A stretch of 6,671 nucleotides of DNA from Methanobacteriota archaeon. Its GTDB lineage: Archaea > Thermoplasmatota > Poseidoniia > Poseidoniales > Poseidoniaceae. The notes under the pieces are model-generated. The model had not been told where the DNA came from. It saw only the letters and a list, made by a program, of their open reading frames with translations, and ran no database searches. Positions 1 through 6,072 of this stretch are shown one piece after another. The position numbers and the translations under genes were made by a program. The stretch's first letter is position 1. Each line of letters starts with the position of its first letter. The DNA lies in assembly GCA_018662715.1 (NCBI GenBank), contig JABJFP010000200.1, forward strand, positions 1-6,671, in the 5' to 3' direction.

Positions 1-9
1 CTGGACTGA

Positions 10-288
10 TCACATCAGTCGCATTGCGAGTGAAATCAAATAGGGCGCTGCAAAGAGCCCAAAGAAAATGAACATGAAAATTCTCACCGTTCGTTGATTT
101 TTGTCATCGGCAGCATTTTTGTCAATGCACTCTTGTTCTTTGCATACCCTCGGCTCGGAAGAAAGTGGTATGGGTTGGAAGCAAATACGGCAATGCTTGT
201 GAGGTTGCACCTTATTGCTCGACAGAGAACCTGCAATCTGACTGGATTTCTTGGCTACCATTTCCTTCACTTTCTTTGCATTCACCAT
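10..288 (-). CDS. DUF2116-like zinc-ribbon protein with C-terminal membrane segment
   Basis: This 92-residue protein has a basic N-terminus, a four-cysteine zinc-binding block and one hydrophobic C-terminal helix. From the ATG at 288 the cysteines are C33, C36, C49 and C54 (C-x2-C then C-x4-C), preceded by a His-Lys-His stretch. Residues about 68-89 form a likely membrane segment. This arrangement matches my recollection of the archaeal DUF2116 family (predicted nucleic-acid-binding Zn-ribbon); the molecular role is unknown. An upstream in-frame GTG at 297 is less likely because it lies inside the sequence GGTGA (298 to 294 on the minus strand), which is well placed as ribosome binding site for the ATG at 288. 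The gene begins 10 nt after the pyrH stop, so the two are probably cotranscribed. I recall DUF2116 genes beside pyrH in other euryarchaea. The stop is TGA at 12 to 10. Confidence 0.8.
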   Translation of the reverse strand: MVNAKKVKEMVAKKSSQIAGSLSSNKVQPHKHCRICFQPIPLSSEPRVCKEQECIDKNAADDKNQRTVRIFMFIFFGLFAAPYLISLAMRLM

Positions 289-293
289 AACGC

Positions 294-298
294 TCACC
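294..298 (-). promoter_or_regulatory. Shine-Dalgarno site deciding the zinc-ribbon gene start
   Basis: On the minus strand GGTGA lies directly after the pyrH TAA stop and 5 nt before the ATG at 288. It matches the archaeal anti-SD complement (GGAGGTGATCC). It contains the alternative GTG start at 297, which argues that the GTG is part of the binding site rather than the initiation codon. Confidence 0.6.
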
Positions 299-1006
299 TT
301 ATGCTTTGATGGTCGTCCCTACGAAAGGCTTGCCTTCAAGGGCGTCGTCAAGTAGCCCGATATCTCTACCGTCAAGGACTGCCAAATTCATTCCCGAATC
401 CATCGCTGCTTGGACCGCCATGGGGTCTACAACAGCAGATGCGCCCGGTTCGAGTGGAATGCCCACGCCAGTAATTGCACCGAGTTCATCCAATGTAATC
501 TCAGTTAATACCTCGGCATCGTCATGATGCCGTGGGTCTTTCGAATATACGTGTGAAACATTCGTAGCGATAATGCAATGGCGTGCTTGAACCGCCCCCG
601 CCAAACGAACAGCGACGGTGTCAGTGGTATGGCCGGGGACGGTACCGCCCATCACGACAACATGATGTGATTCCATCAAAAGTCGTGCAGCCTCAATGGT
701 ATGAGGGATGGTTGGAGCAACATCACATCCAATCTCAGCAAGTATTTGCTGGAGAACAGTAGCATTGAGCCGAGTCGCTGCAATACCAATTTCATCAAGG
801 CGATCGGATGATGAAATCATGGAGGACGCAAGTTCAATCCCTTCACGAGCAGGGAGACCTCCACCGACAACGAGGGCCATTTTGCGCCCGTTACCTTCCA
901 TATGAACTACGAGTTGCCGAAGACGCGCCATCCAGGTTTCCCGTTGAGCCGCTTCTTCGGGCCGAAGGAGACTACCACCCAACGCAACTACATGGCGAAT
1001 GCTCAT
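299..1006 (-). CDS. pyrH: Uridylate kinase (archaeal UMP kinase, amino-acid-kinase fold)
   Basis: The product phosphorylates UMP to UDP with ATP in the cytosol, feeding UTP and CTP synthesis. From the ATG at 1006 it is 235 residues, close to the roughly 225-230 usual for archaeal PyrH. Visible motifs in order are the N-terminal LGGSLL (9-14), VVGGG (46-50), DEIGIAATRLNA (71-82), the nucleotide/UMP loop MGGTVPGHTTD (119-129), the ATNV...KDP block (147-158) and VLDGRD with a GTTI tail (210-232). The SH at 151-152 replaces the DG I would expect in TNVDGVY. Longer in-frame starts exist (ATG at 1036, TTG at 1051), but family alignment favours MSIRHVVALGG at 1006, despite its AGGAG lying only 2 nt upstream. 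It is divergent from prf1 and leads a probable two-gene operon with the zinc-ribbon gene. Family assignment is firm; the exact start is less certain. Confidence 0.92.
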   Translation of the reverse strand: MSIRHVVALGGSLLRPEEAAQRETWMARLRQLVVHMEGNGRKMALVVGGGLPAREGIELASSMISSSDRLDEIGIAATRLNATVLQQILAEIGCDVAPTIPHTIEAARLLMESHHVVVMGGTVPGHTTDTVAVRLAGAVQARHCIIATNVSHVYSKDPRHHDDAEVLTEITLDELGAITGVGIPLEPGASAVVDPMAVQAAMDSGMNLAVLDGRDIGLLDDALEGKPFVGTTIKA

Positions 1007-1052
1007 GACTCCTGTGCTGCGCGGCCATCCTTTCATCCTATCCCTAGCCAAA

Positions 1053-1086
1053 GCCTGTCAATCCCTGGGAGAGGGAAAAGGCAGGC
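1053..1086. promoter_or_regulatory. Interrupted inverted repeat between pyrH and prf1, possible operator
   Basis: Two nested arms are visible: GCCTG (1053-1057) pairs with CAGGC (1082-1086), and TCCCT (1062-1066) pairs with AGGGA (1072-1076), around a 5-nt GGGAG centre. The unpaired linkers are 4 and 5 nt. The dyad centre (about 1069.5) coincides with the midpoint of the intergenic region between the chosen starts (1007-1133). It could be a protein-binding site shared by the two divergent promoters or an RNA hairpin. No good TATA box was seen beside it, and arms this short can arise by chance. Confidence 0.3.
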
Positions 1087-1119
1087 GAGGTTTGAAGTGC
1101 CCAACCTAGACCCACACAT

Positions 1120-1125
1120 GGGAGG
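1120..1125 (+). promoter_or_regulatory. Shine-Dalgarno site for the prf1 GTG start
   Basis: GGGAGG ends 8 nt before the GTG at 1134 and complements the anti-SD core. It supports initiation at this GTG although no nearby in-frame ATG gives the expected aRF1 N-terminus. An ATG at 1118 is out of frame. Confidence 0.7.
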
Positions 1126-1133
1126 CGTAGCAA

Positions 1134-2381
1134 GTGGCGGACGATGCAAAACAATCAGCGCGACGCCTCCGACTCAAACTCGCTTTGGAAGAACTTCGAG
1201 AAATGAAGGGATTCGGAACCGAGCTTGTCACCCTGATCATCCCTCCCGACCGACAGGTATCAGATGCCCGTCAAATGCTTCAAAACGAGCACGGTCAGGC
1301 TGCAAATATCAAATCAAAAGGAACGCGCAAGAACGTTCAAGGTGCTATTGAATCCGCCCTATCCACTCTTTCTCGTTACAAGAATGCAGGCGAATTTGGA
1401 ATCGCCATATTCGTCGGTTCAATCATCATTGGAAACAACAAAAACAGGATGATTAGCGTCGTTATTGAGGACCCGCCTGAGCCCTTGCTCTCGTTCCGTT
1501 ACAGATGTGATTCAAAGTTTGAATTAACGCAATTAGAGGAAATGCTCATCGACAAAAAATCCTACGGATTATTTGTGATTGACCGCTCGGAAGCAGCCTA
1601 TGGTATTGCATCTGGAAAAAGAATTCACGTCCAAGAACATCTCGTCTCCAACATCATGGGGAAGCACCGACAAGGTGGTCAATCTGCCCAACGTTTTGAG
1701 CGATTGATTGAGGAAGCTGCGCACAACTTTTTCAAACGGGCAACCGAACATGCCAATTCATATTGGCTTCCTCATTTGGAGAACATCCAAGCCATCATCA
1801 TTGGTGGCCCAGGGGCAACCAAGGACTTCGTTGTAAAGAACGAATACTTCCATCATGAAATCGCAAAAAAGATCGCAAAAACCCATTTTGACGTGGGTTA
1901 CTCAAACGAATCAGGAGTTCGAGAACTTGTTGACAATGCTGGAGCAATGATGGGCGAGATTGAATTGGATGCAGAGCGGCAAATCATGAACCGATTCTTG
2001 GAAGAACTCATTCGCCCACACCCCAAGGCAACCTATGGAGAAATGATGGTGAAACGTGCCCTTGAGGAGGGTGCAGTAGACAAATTATTGTTCTCGGAGG
2101 GCTTGAAAGCTAAGGATTTGAAGGTCCAATGCAAAAAGTGCAGGCATGAATGGGATCAACGGGTCAAGAAGACCAGCGATGATATTTCTTGTCCAGAATG
2201 TGCAGCATCTGGCGAAGCCATTAGAGTGCTTGAAACAAGTTCGGTATTTGACATACTGAGCAAAAATGCAGAAGCAAGTAACACCGAAGTCATCATCATC
2301 TCAACCGATACTGAAGAAGGCTCTCAACTGATGCTTGGATTTGGCGGACTTGCAGCAATATTGCGCTACCCCTGGATGTGA
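1134..2381 (+). CDS. prf1: Peptide chain release factor aRF1
   Basis: This is the archaeal class-1 release factor. It reads all three stop codons in the ribosomal A site and triggers hydrolysis of peptidyl-tRNA. It has 415 residues, the usual family length. Domain 1 (about 1-135) shows the archaeal GTE loop (28-30), E52, NIKS at 58-61 and the YxCxxxF motif (Y123, C125, F129), all linked to stop-codon recognition. Domain 2 carries the catalytic GGQ at 181-183 within HRQGGQSAQRF. Domain 3 (about 270-415) includes a zinc-ribbon-like minidomain with C333, C336, C353 and C356, and ends in the typical FGGLAAILRY-like segment. Initiation is at GTG 1134, with a strong upstream GGGAGG. argS follows after 4 nt, an operon partnership I recall from other euryarchaea. 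No key residue is missing. Confidence 0.97.
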   Translation: MADDAKQSARRLRLKLALEELREMKGFGTELVTLIIPPDRQVSDARQMLQNEHGQAANIKSKGTRKNVQGAIESALSTLSRYKNAGEFGIAIFVGSIIIGNNKNRMISVVIEDPPEPLLSFRYRCDSKFELTQLEEMLIDKKSYGLFVIDRSEAAYGIASGKRIHVQEHLVSNIMGKHRQGGQSAQRFERLIEEAAHNFFKRATEHANSYWLPHLENIQAIIIGGPGATKDFVVKNEYFHHEIAKKIAKTHFDVGYSNESGVRELVDNAGAMMGEIELDAERQIMNRFLEELIRPHPKATYGEMMVKRALEEGAVDKLLFSEGLKAKDLKVQCKKCRHEWDQRVKKTSDDISCPECAASGEAIRVLETSSVFDILSKNAEASNTEVIIISTDTEEGSQLMLGFGGLAAILRYPWM

Positions 2382-2382
2382 T
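2377..2382 (+). promoter_or_regulatory. SD-like site overlapping the prf1 stop codon
   Basis: TGTGAT contains the prf1 TGA stop (2379-2381) and differs at one position from the anti-SD complement GGTGAT. It lies 3 nt before the ATG at 2386. It supports 2386 as the argS start and suggests translational coupling of argS to prf1. Confidence 0.45.
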
Positions 2383-2385
2383 TTC

Positions 2386-4149
2386 ATGCAGATGCTCAAG
2401 AGAATCGTTCAACCCCTCATCGTTGAAGCATTGTCCAACATGGGCGTTGAGCAAATGCCTATTGAAAAAATGCTCCAAGCATCCCGGGAACTGGATCAAG
2501 GTGACCTTGCATTACCGTGCTTTCCTTTTGCAAAGCGATTAGGAATGGCTCCTGCCGAGATTGCCGAACAACTTGCACACCATGTCGCAGACCACCCAGC
2601 CATCGGAGGAGTAAGTGGAGTAAACGGCTATCTCAACATCCGAGCCAACCCGACATGGATCGTTGAACAGTTAATGGAATTTGGAACTCAAGGGTCCCAC
2701 CCGTCACCAAACCGAAGCGTATTGATTGAACACACTTCGGCCAACCCGAACGGGCCATTTCACGTTGGGCGTGCTCGGAATGCCATTTTGGGAGACACGC
2801 TGGTTCGACTTCACCGATTGTTTGGAAACAATGTTACTGCGGAGTATTACGTCGACGACATGGGCAAACAAGTAGCCGTTCTTGCTTGGGCTCTAGAACA
2901 TCTATCGGCAGAAGATGTAGAGGCCCAATTGGTCGGTCGAGAACCTGTGAACCCTTCTTGGAAAGGGAAGGCGGACCACGAACGCGTCCGCTGGTATCAG
3001 GCTGCACAAGCACTTCGTCAAGAAGACGCAGGAGCCGAAGAAATTGAGAAGAAGATTGGACTCATGGTTCATGCGAGTGAAAATGGAGATGAAGCCGTAC
3101 TCGCTTCGTTCCAAGCCGCATACCAACCTGTTTTGGAAGGTATGCTTTCCACATTGGGACGCCTGGGGATTAACTTTGACCGATTCACCAAGGAGTCAAT
3201 TTTCGTTACCAATGGCGATGTTGAACGTTTGATGGAACGGCTTGGAACGTTGGAAATCAACGGTGCAGCAGAGAACGGAGCCCAATTCCTTGACCTTGGT
3301 GCACGTGGATTGAAGGGGAAAACAGAATTCTTCTACCGGCGAGGCGACGGTTCCTCACTTTATGCAACTCGTGACATTGCCTACCATATGTGGAAATGGA
3401 CGCAAGGTGGTGACCTCATCAATGTACTTGGAGAAGACCACAAGCTCCAAGCAAAACAAGTGGGAATGACATTGGAAGAACTTGGTGAAAAGCGCCCTGA
3501 AGTCGTATTTTATTCATTTATCAAACTCCCAGAGGGGAAGATGTCAACTCGCCGAGGTAACGTTGTTTTCATGGACGACCTACTTGAGGAAGCAAAAGAA
3601 CAAGCGGCTGTTGTAGTTCGAGAACTCCGCCCGCACTACGACGAAGATAAGATCAGTGCCATTGCTGAAGCAGTGGGAACATCAGCGGTTCGATTTAACA
3701 TCATCAAGGTGAGTCCAGAGAAGGGATTCACCTTCAGGTGGGAAGATGCGCTTACCTTTGAAGCAGGTTCAGCACCGTTCATCATGTACAGTCACACCCG
3801 TGCATGCTCTATTCGTAAGCGAGTTCAAAACGAAGTAGGGCCGATTGAAGACATCCTCAACGGAGATATTGAAACCAAAGAACACTTTTCAGACGGCTTA
3901 ATCACCTTGCTCAGAGTACTTGCAGTCCATCAAGACCGTGTGGAAAAGGCAGTCAATGACCACCGTCCTCATTTGTTTGCAGAACATATGCTTCATCTTG
4001 CGAATGCTTACAATGCATTTTACCGAGATTGCCACATCCTAACGGATGGCCACGTGGACGGATTTTACCTTTGGGTGTCCGAATTAGCACGGGGAATCAT
4101 GAAAGATGGAATGGAAGGCCTCGGCCTGGTAGCCATCGAAGAAATGTGA
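2386..4149 (+). CDS. argS: Arginyl-tRNA synthetase
   Basis: This class I synthetase charges tRNA-Arg with arginine using ATP in the cytosol. From ATG 2386 it is 587 residues. The N-terminal tRNA-binding (Add-1) domain ends around the NGYLNIR segment (80-86). The catalytic domain opens with EHTSANPNGPFHVGRARNA, where HVGR (126-129) stands for the HIGH signature. YYVDDMG follows, then the second ATP-binding loop KMSTR (385-389). The helical DALR-type anticodon domain starts near FIMYSHTRACS (from 465) and ends with GLGLVAIEEM. An in-frame ATG at 2335 would overlap the end of prf1 by 47 nt and lacks support; ATG 2392 is a possible alternative. The gene is downstream of prf1 and probably coupled to it. 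Its TGA abuts the stop codon of the convergent NOG1-type gene. Confidence 0.97.
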   Translation: MQMLKRIVQPLIVEALSNMGVEQMPIEKMLQASRELDQGDLALPCFPFAKRLGMAPAEIAEQLAHHVADHPAIGGVSGVNGYLNIRANPTWIVEQLMEFGTQGSHPSPNRSVLIEHTSANPNGPFHVGRARNAILGDTLVRLHRLFGNNVTAEYYVDDMGKQVAVLAWALEHLSAEDVEAQLVGREPVNPSWKGKADHERVRWYQAAQALRQEDAGAEEIEKKIGLMVHASENGDEAVLASFQAAYQPVLEGMLSTLGRLGINFDRFTKESIFVTNGDVERLMERLGTLEINGAAENGAQFLDLGARGLKGKTEFFYRRGDGSSLYATRDIAYHMWKWTQGGDLINVLGEDHKLQAKQVGMTLEELGEKRPEVVFYSFIKLPEGKMSTRRGNVVFMDDLLEEAKEQAAVVVRELRPHYDEDKISAIAEAVGTSAVRFNIIKVSPEKGFTFRWEDALTFEAGSAPFIMYSHTRACSIRKRVQNEVGPIEDILNGDIETKEHFSDGLITLLRVLAVHQDRVEKAVNDHRPHLFAEHMLHLANAYNAFYRDCHILTDGHVDGFYLWVSELARGIMKDGMEGLGLVAIEEM

Positions 4150-5265
4150 TCACTGGTCGCTGCGATGCCAACCTTCAGGCAATGCCATTGGGTCGTTTGG
4201 ACGGGCTGCTTGTACTTTACGAACAATTTCAAGACGCATAGAGTCCATACCGACGAACTCGGTAGCAGACATCGTAATGCGTCCTTTCGGGTCCATCAAA
4301 AACGGCAGTTCGGGTTCACCTTGACCGCCGTTTGCATTCCAATCTTCTTCAGCCGCTTGAACTTCATCCCACATTTCGGGAAGTGGGTCAAGTAGGTCAG
4401 CCTTGGAGGTCACCACCATGAGTTCTGTTTCAGGGAGTAAGGTTTCTACTTCCTTTAGCAAATTCATTTGCTCTTCGTATGTAGTGCCGCAAGACTCACT
4501 CTCATCCACCAAGAAAAGAACGAGTGAGCCGACATGCTCCAAAGCAGCAATGGCTTGCATCTCAATGTAGTTTCGTTGCTCCATTGGCCGGTCCAACAAA
4601 CCTGGTGTGTCAACCAGCTGGTATTGAAGTCGGCGATGCACAAAATGGCCAACGTGGATTTGCTTGGTTGTAAATGGATAATGATTGACTTCCATATTTC
4701 CGGAACTCAATGCTGAAATGAAGGCGGACTTACCGACGTTAGGTGCGCCACAAACGACGATACAGGGAAGAATGGGGTCGATTTTGGGGAGTCGCTTTAG
4801 GGTCTCACGGGCCTCACTTAGCCAAACTAATGAAGAACTAACTTGGCGCATGATTGAGGAGATGCGCCCGTAGGCTTCTCGACGTGCATCGTGCATCAAT
4901 TCTGTTCGCCCCGTACGAATGATCTTCTTCGCATTCTGTGAGGCGATACGTAAAACTTGTTTTCCTGCCCATTGAAGTGCTGCAAGATTCTTACGATAGT
5001 CATCACATCCAACACACGCATCGATCATTGCGATGTCAAACAAAGGTGATTGGTCAAGCGATGGCCAAGCCGCCACGAGTTCAATGAATTGATTAGAAAT
5101 GACGTCCGCTGCGGTCTGAACCATTCGAGTCATCTGCTTCCGCACCCGAAACACACGGACAGGGTCGTCAACACGGTCTGCGGCTTTCTTTGCTCGGGAG
5201 AAGGCTTTGTCGAGCAATTCGTCTTCTAATAAGACGGTGCTTAACGTTCGCCAAGATACTTTCAT
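4150..5265 (-). CDS. NOG1-family GTPase, probable large-subunit biogenesis factor
   Basis: A 371-residue GTPase with an all-helical N-terminal region (about 1-160) and a G domain. The G-domain motifs are G1 GAPNVGKS (173-180), a switch I segment NHYPFTTKQIHVGHF (194-208), G3 DTPG (219-222) in the NOG1-typical DTPGLLDRPMEQRN, G4 as TSKAD (286-290) and G5 SAT (333-335). The YPFTTK and LLDRP signatures identify the Nog1 branch of the OBG-HflX superfamily. Eukaryotic Nog1 acts in 60S assembly; an equivalent role on the archaeal 50S is inferred. G4 has Ser where NKxD has Asn, and about 43 residues, partly Glu/Gly-rich, separate G4 from G5, which looks longer than usual. The start is ATG 5265, preceded by GAGGG 6 nt upstream. 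It is convergent with argS with no spacer and divergent from the 147-aa gene. Confidence 0.9.
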   Translation of the reverse strand: MKVSWRTLSTVLLEDELLDKAFSRAKKAADRVDDPVRVFRVRKQMTRMVQTAADVISNQFIELVAAWPSLDQSPLFDIAMIDACVGCDDYRKNLAALQWAGKQVLRIASQNAKKIIRTGRTELMHDARREAYGRISSIMRQVSSSLVWLSEARETLKRLPKIDPILPCIVVCGAPNVGKSAFISALSSGNMEVNHYPFTTKQIHVGHFVHRRLQYQLVDTPGLLDRPMEQRNYIEMQAIAALEHVGSLVLFLVDESESCGTTYEEQMNLLKEVETLLPETELMVVTSKADLLDPLPEMWDEVQAAEEDWNANGGQGEPELPFLMDPKGRITMSATEFVGMDSMRLEIVRKVQAARPNDPMALPEGWHRSDQ

Positions 5266-5326
5266 GACCTTCCCTCAATTCATGCCCGTGGCCCACACTT
5301 GAAGAAGTCACCCGTTCATTTGACCT

Positions 5327-5339
5327 CTTAGATATGAAA
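5327..5339. promoter_or_regulatory. AT-rich candidate promoter core in the divergent region
   Basis: Within the 111-bp spacer between the NOG1-type gene and the 147-aa gene, CTTAGATA (5327-5334) differs at one base from the archaeal box A consensus YTTATATA. Transcription about 25 nt downstream would give a leader of roughly 20 nt before ATG 5377. On the minus strand the overlapping TTTCATAT (5339 to 5332) could serve the NOG1-type gene, with a leader of about 40 nt. No clear BRE was recognised. The GGGGAGG at 5340-5346 is too far from either rightward start (5365 or 5377) to be an ordinary ribosome binding site. Confidence 0.3.
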
Positions 5340-5376
5340 GGGGAGGTTCAAGTACGCTCGCCGATTGACCAATGAC

Positions 5377-5820
5377 ATGGCGAAGAAGAAAATGGGAACC
5401 GAACTACCAGAATGGGCACAACCAATGTGGAAGGACCTCGGTTCACCCGACCTTGATGGGCTAGCACCTGTCCATACAGGCGACCTCCTTGAGCGCCGAC
5501 ACGGGCTTCGCAAGGATGATTTCATTGAAGTCCACATGAACGTTCAAGCATTCAGCGACTCGGAACAAGCATACATCCGAGGCAGACTCCTCTCCAGTGG
5601 CAAAACCAGTTTGGAGATTCTCGGAGATGATGGGCGAAGTCATTTTGTGGCCCGTGAAATCATCGTTCGCATCGTACTAGTAGCGCACACACGACCTGCA
5701 TACATTGACGATGACAAATTGTTAGCCTACGAGCGAGAAGACATGAAACGTCGCTCAACCCTTCACGAAAAGGTGGAAAAACAAACAAAAGGAAACGACG
5801 ATTCACACCTCTGGGGATGA
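5377..5820 (+). CDS. Hypothetical protein, 147 aa, predicted small beta-barrel plus charged C-terminal helix
   Basis: I do not recognise this protein. From ATG 5377 it has a Trp/Pro-containing N-terminus (ELPEWAQPMW, 9-18) and a LERRHGLRKDD segment (38-48). A run of probable beta strands follows: FIEVHM (49-54), AYIRGRLLSSG (66-75), SLEILGDDG (78-86) and HFVAREIIVRIVLVAH (89-104). The rest is a highly charged, probably helical tail (111-140) ending in HLWG. The strand-Gly-strand-turn-strand pattern resembles Sm-like or other SH3-like barrels, but no diagnostic motif is present. There is no signal peptide or membrane segment, so it is probably cytosolic. A TTG at 5365 is an alternative start. 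The gene leads a cluster with the PCD-like and ferredoxin genes and is preceded by a TATA-like element. Coding status is supported by position, the SD-like sequence at its stop and protein-like composition. Confidence 0.75.
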   Translation: MAKKKMGTELPEWAQPMWKDLGSPDLDGLAPVHTGDLLERRHGLRKDDFIEVHMNVQAFSDSEQAYIRGRLLSSGKTSLEILGDDGRSHFVAREIIVRIVLVAHTRPAYIDDDKLLAYEREDMKRRSTLHEKVEKQTKGNDDSHLWG

Positions 5821-5821
5821 T
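5816..5821 (+). promoter_or_regulatory. SD-like site overlapping the stop of the 147-aa gene
   Basis: GATGAT holds the TGA stop (5818-5820) and is one base from GGTGAT. It lies 4 nt before ATG 5826. It favours that ATG over the ATG at 5817, which would overlap the upstream stop (ATGA) and has no spaced SD of its own. Confidence 0.4.
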
Positions 5822-5825
5822 TAAG

Positions 5826-6068
5826 ATGAACCTTCCAGAGGGCTGGGAGGAAATTGATGGACGCCTCATGCATGAATACGCATTTGAAAATTTCCAGCAA
5901 GCGAAATCTTTTGTTGATATCATTTCAGACCTCTGTGAGGAACACCAACACCATGCAGACATTCATTTTGGCTGGGGTTATGTTGTCATTGAATTGATGA
6001 CACATGATGAGGAGACCATCACGGAGAAGGACCTCAGCCTGGCCAAAGCGATTAACGAAATTAGGTGA
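5826..6068 (+). CDS. Pterin-4a-carbinolamine dehydratase-like protein
   Basis: An 80-residue protein of the PCD/DCoH family (COG2154). Classical members dehydrate 4a-hydroxy-tetrahydropterin produced by aromatic amino acid hydroxylases; other members are thought to act in different pterin or molybdopterin contexts. The N-terminus LPEGW and the sequence after it match the family opening. The active-site pattern is present: E38, H42, H43, W50, H60 (in MTHD) and D69 (in TEKDLSLA). The residue after the His pair, usually Pro, is Ala44. At 80 residues it is slightly short for the family (about 95-110) but spans the whole fold. ATG 5826 is preferred because of the SD-like sequence upstream; ATG 5817 would add three residues. 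It lies in a tight cluster with a ferredoxin gene 4 nt downstream. No hydroxylase is visible here, so the substrate is open. Confidence 0.87.
   Translation: MNLPEGWEEIDGRLMHEYAFENFQQAKSFVDIISDLCEEHQHHADIHFGWGYVVIELMTHDEETITEKDLSLAKAINEIR
6063..6068 (+). promoter_or_regulatory. Shine-Dalgarno site overlapping the PCD stop codon
   Basis: AGGTGA ends with the PCD TGA stop (6066-6068) and lies 4 nt before ATG 6073. It is a full match to the anti-SD complement. It fixes the ferredoxin start at 6073 rather than at the longer in-frame ATG at 6004, which would lie inside the PCD gene. Confidence 0.6.
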
Positions 6069-6072
6069 GCAG

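Noticed and set aside
902..1351. A 149-codon plus-strand open frame crossing from antisense of pyrH into prf1
   Set aside because: It overlaps the well-supported pyrH N-terminus and prf1 in another frame, and its translation is low-complexity (Arg/Ser/Pro-rich) with no family resemblance.
2335..2385. A longer argS start at ATG 2335 overlapping the end of prf1 by 47 nt
   Set aside because: The extra 17 residues match no ArgRS N-terminus, while ATG 2386 has an SD-like sequence and the 4-nt spacing seen at another junction.
5334..5375. A 13-codon ATG frame just upstream of the 147-aa gene, containing the GGGGAGG stretch, as a possible leader peptide
   Set aside because: It has no ribosome binding site of its own, the codons suggest no attenuator, and it likely lies at or upstream of the transcription start implied by the TATA-like element.
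5660..5962. A 100-codon minus-strand frame opposite the 147-aa and PCD genes
   Set aside because: It is a shadow of two better-supported coding sequences; the product is Cys/Trp/Ser-rich with no recognisable domain.
6004..6072. An extended ferredoxin start at ATG 6004 inside the PCD gene
   Set aside because: The extra 23 residues are Arg-rich out-of-frame PCD sequence, and AGGTGA places initiation at 6073.
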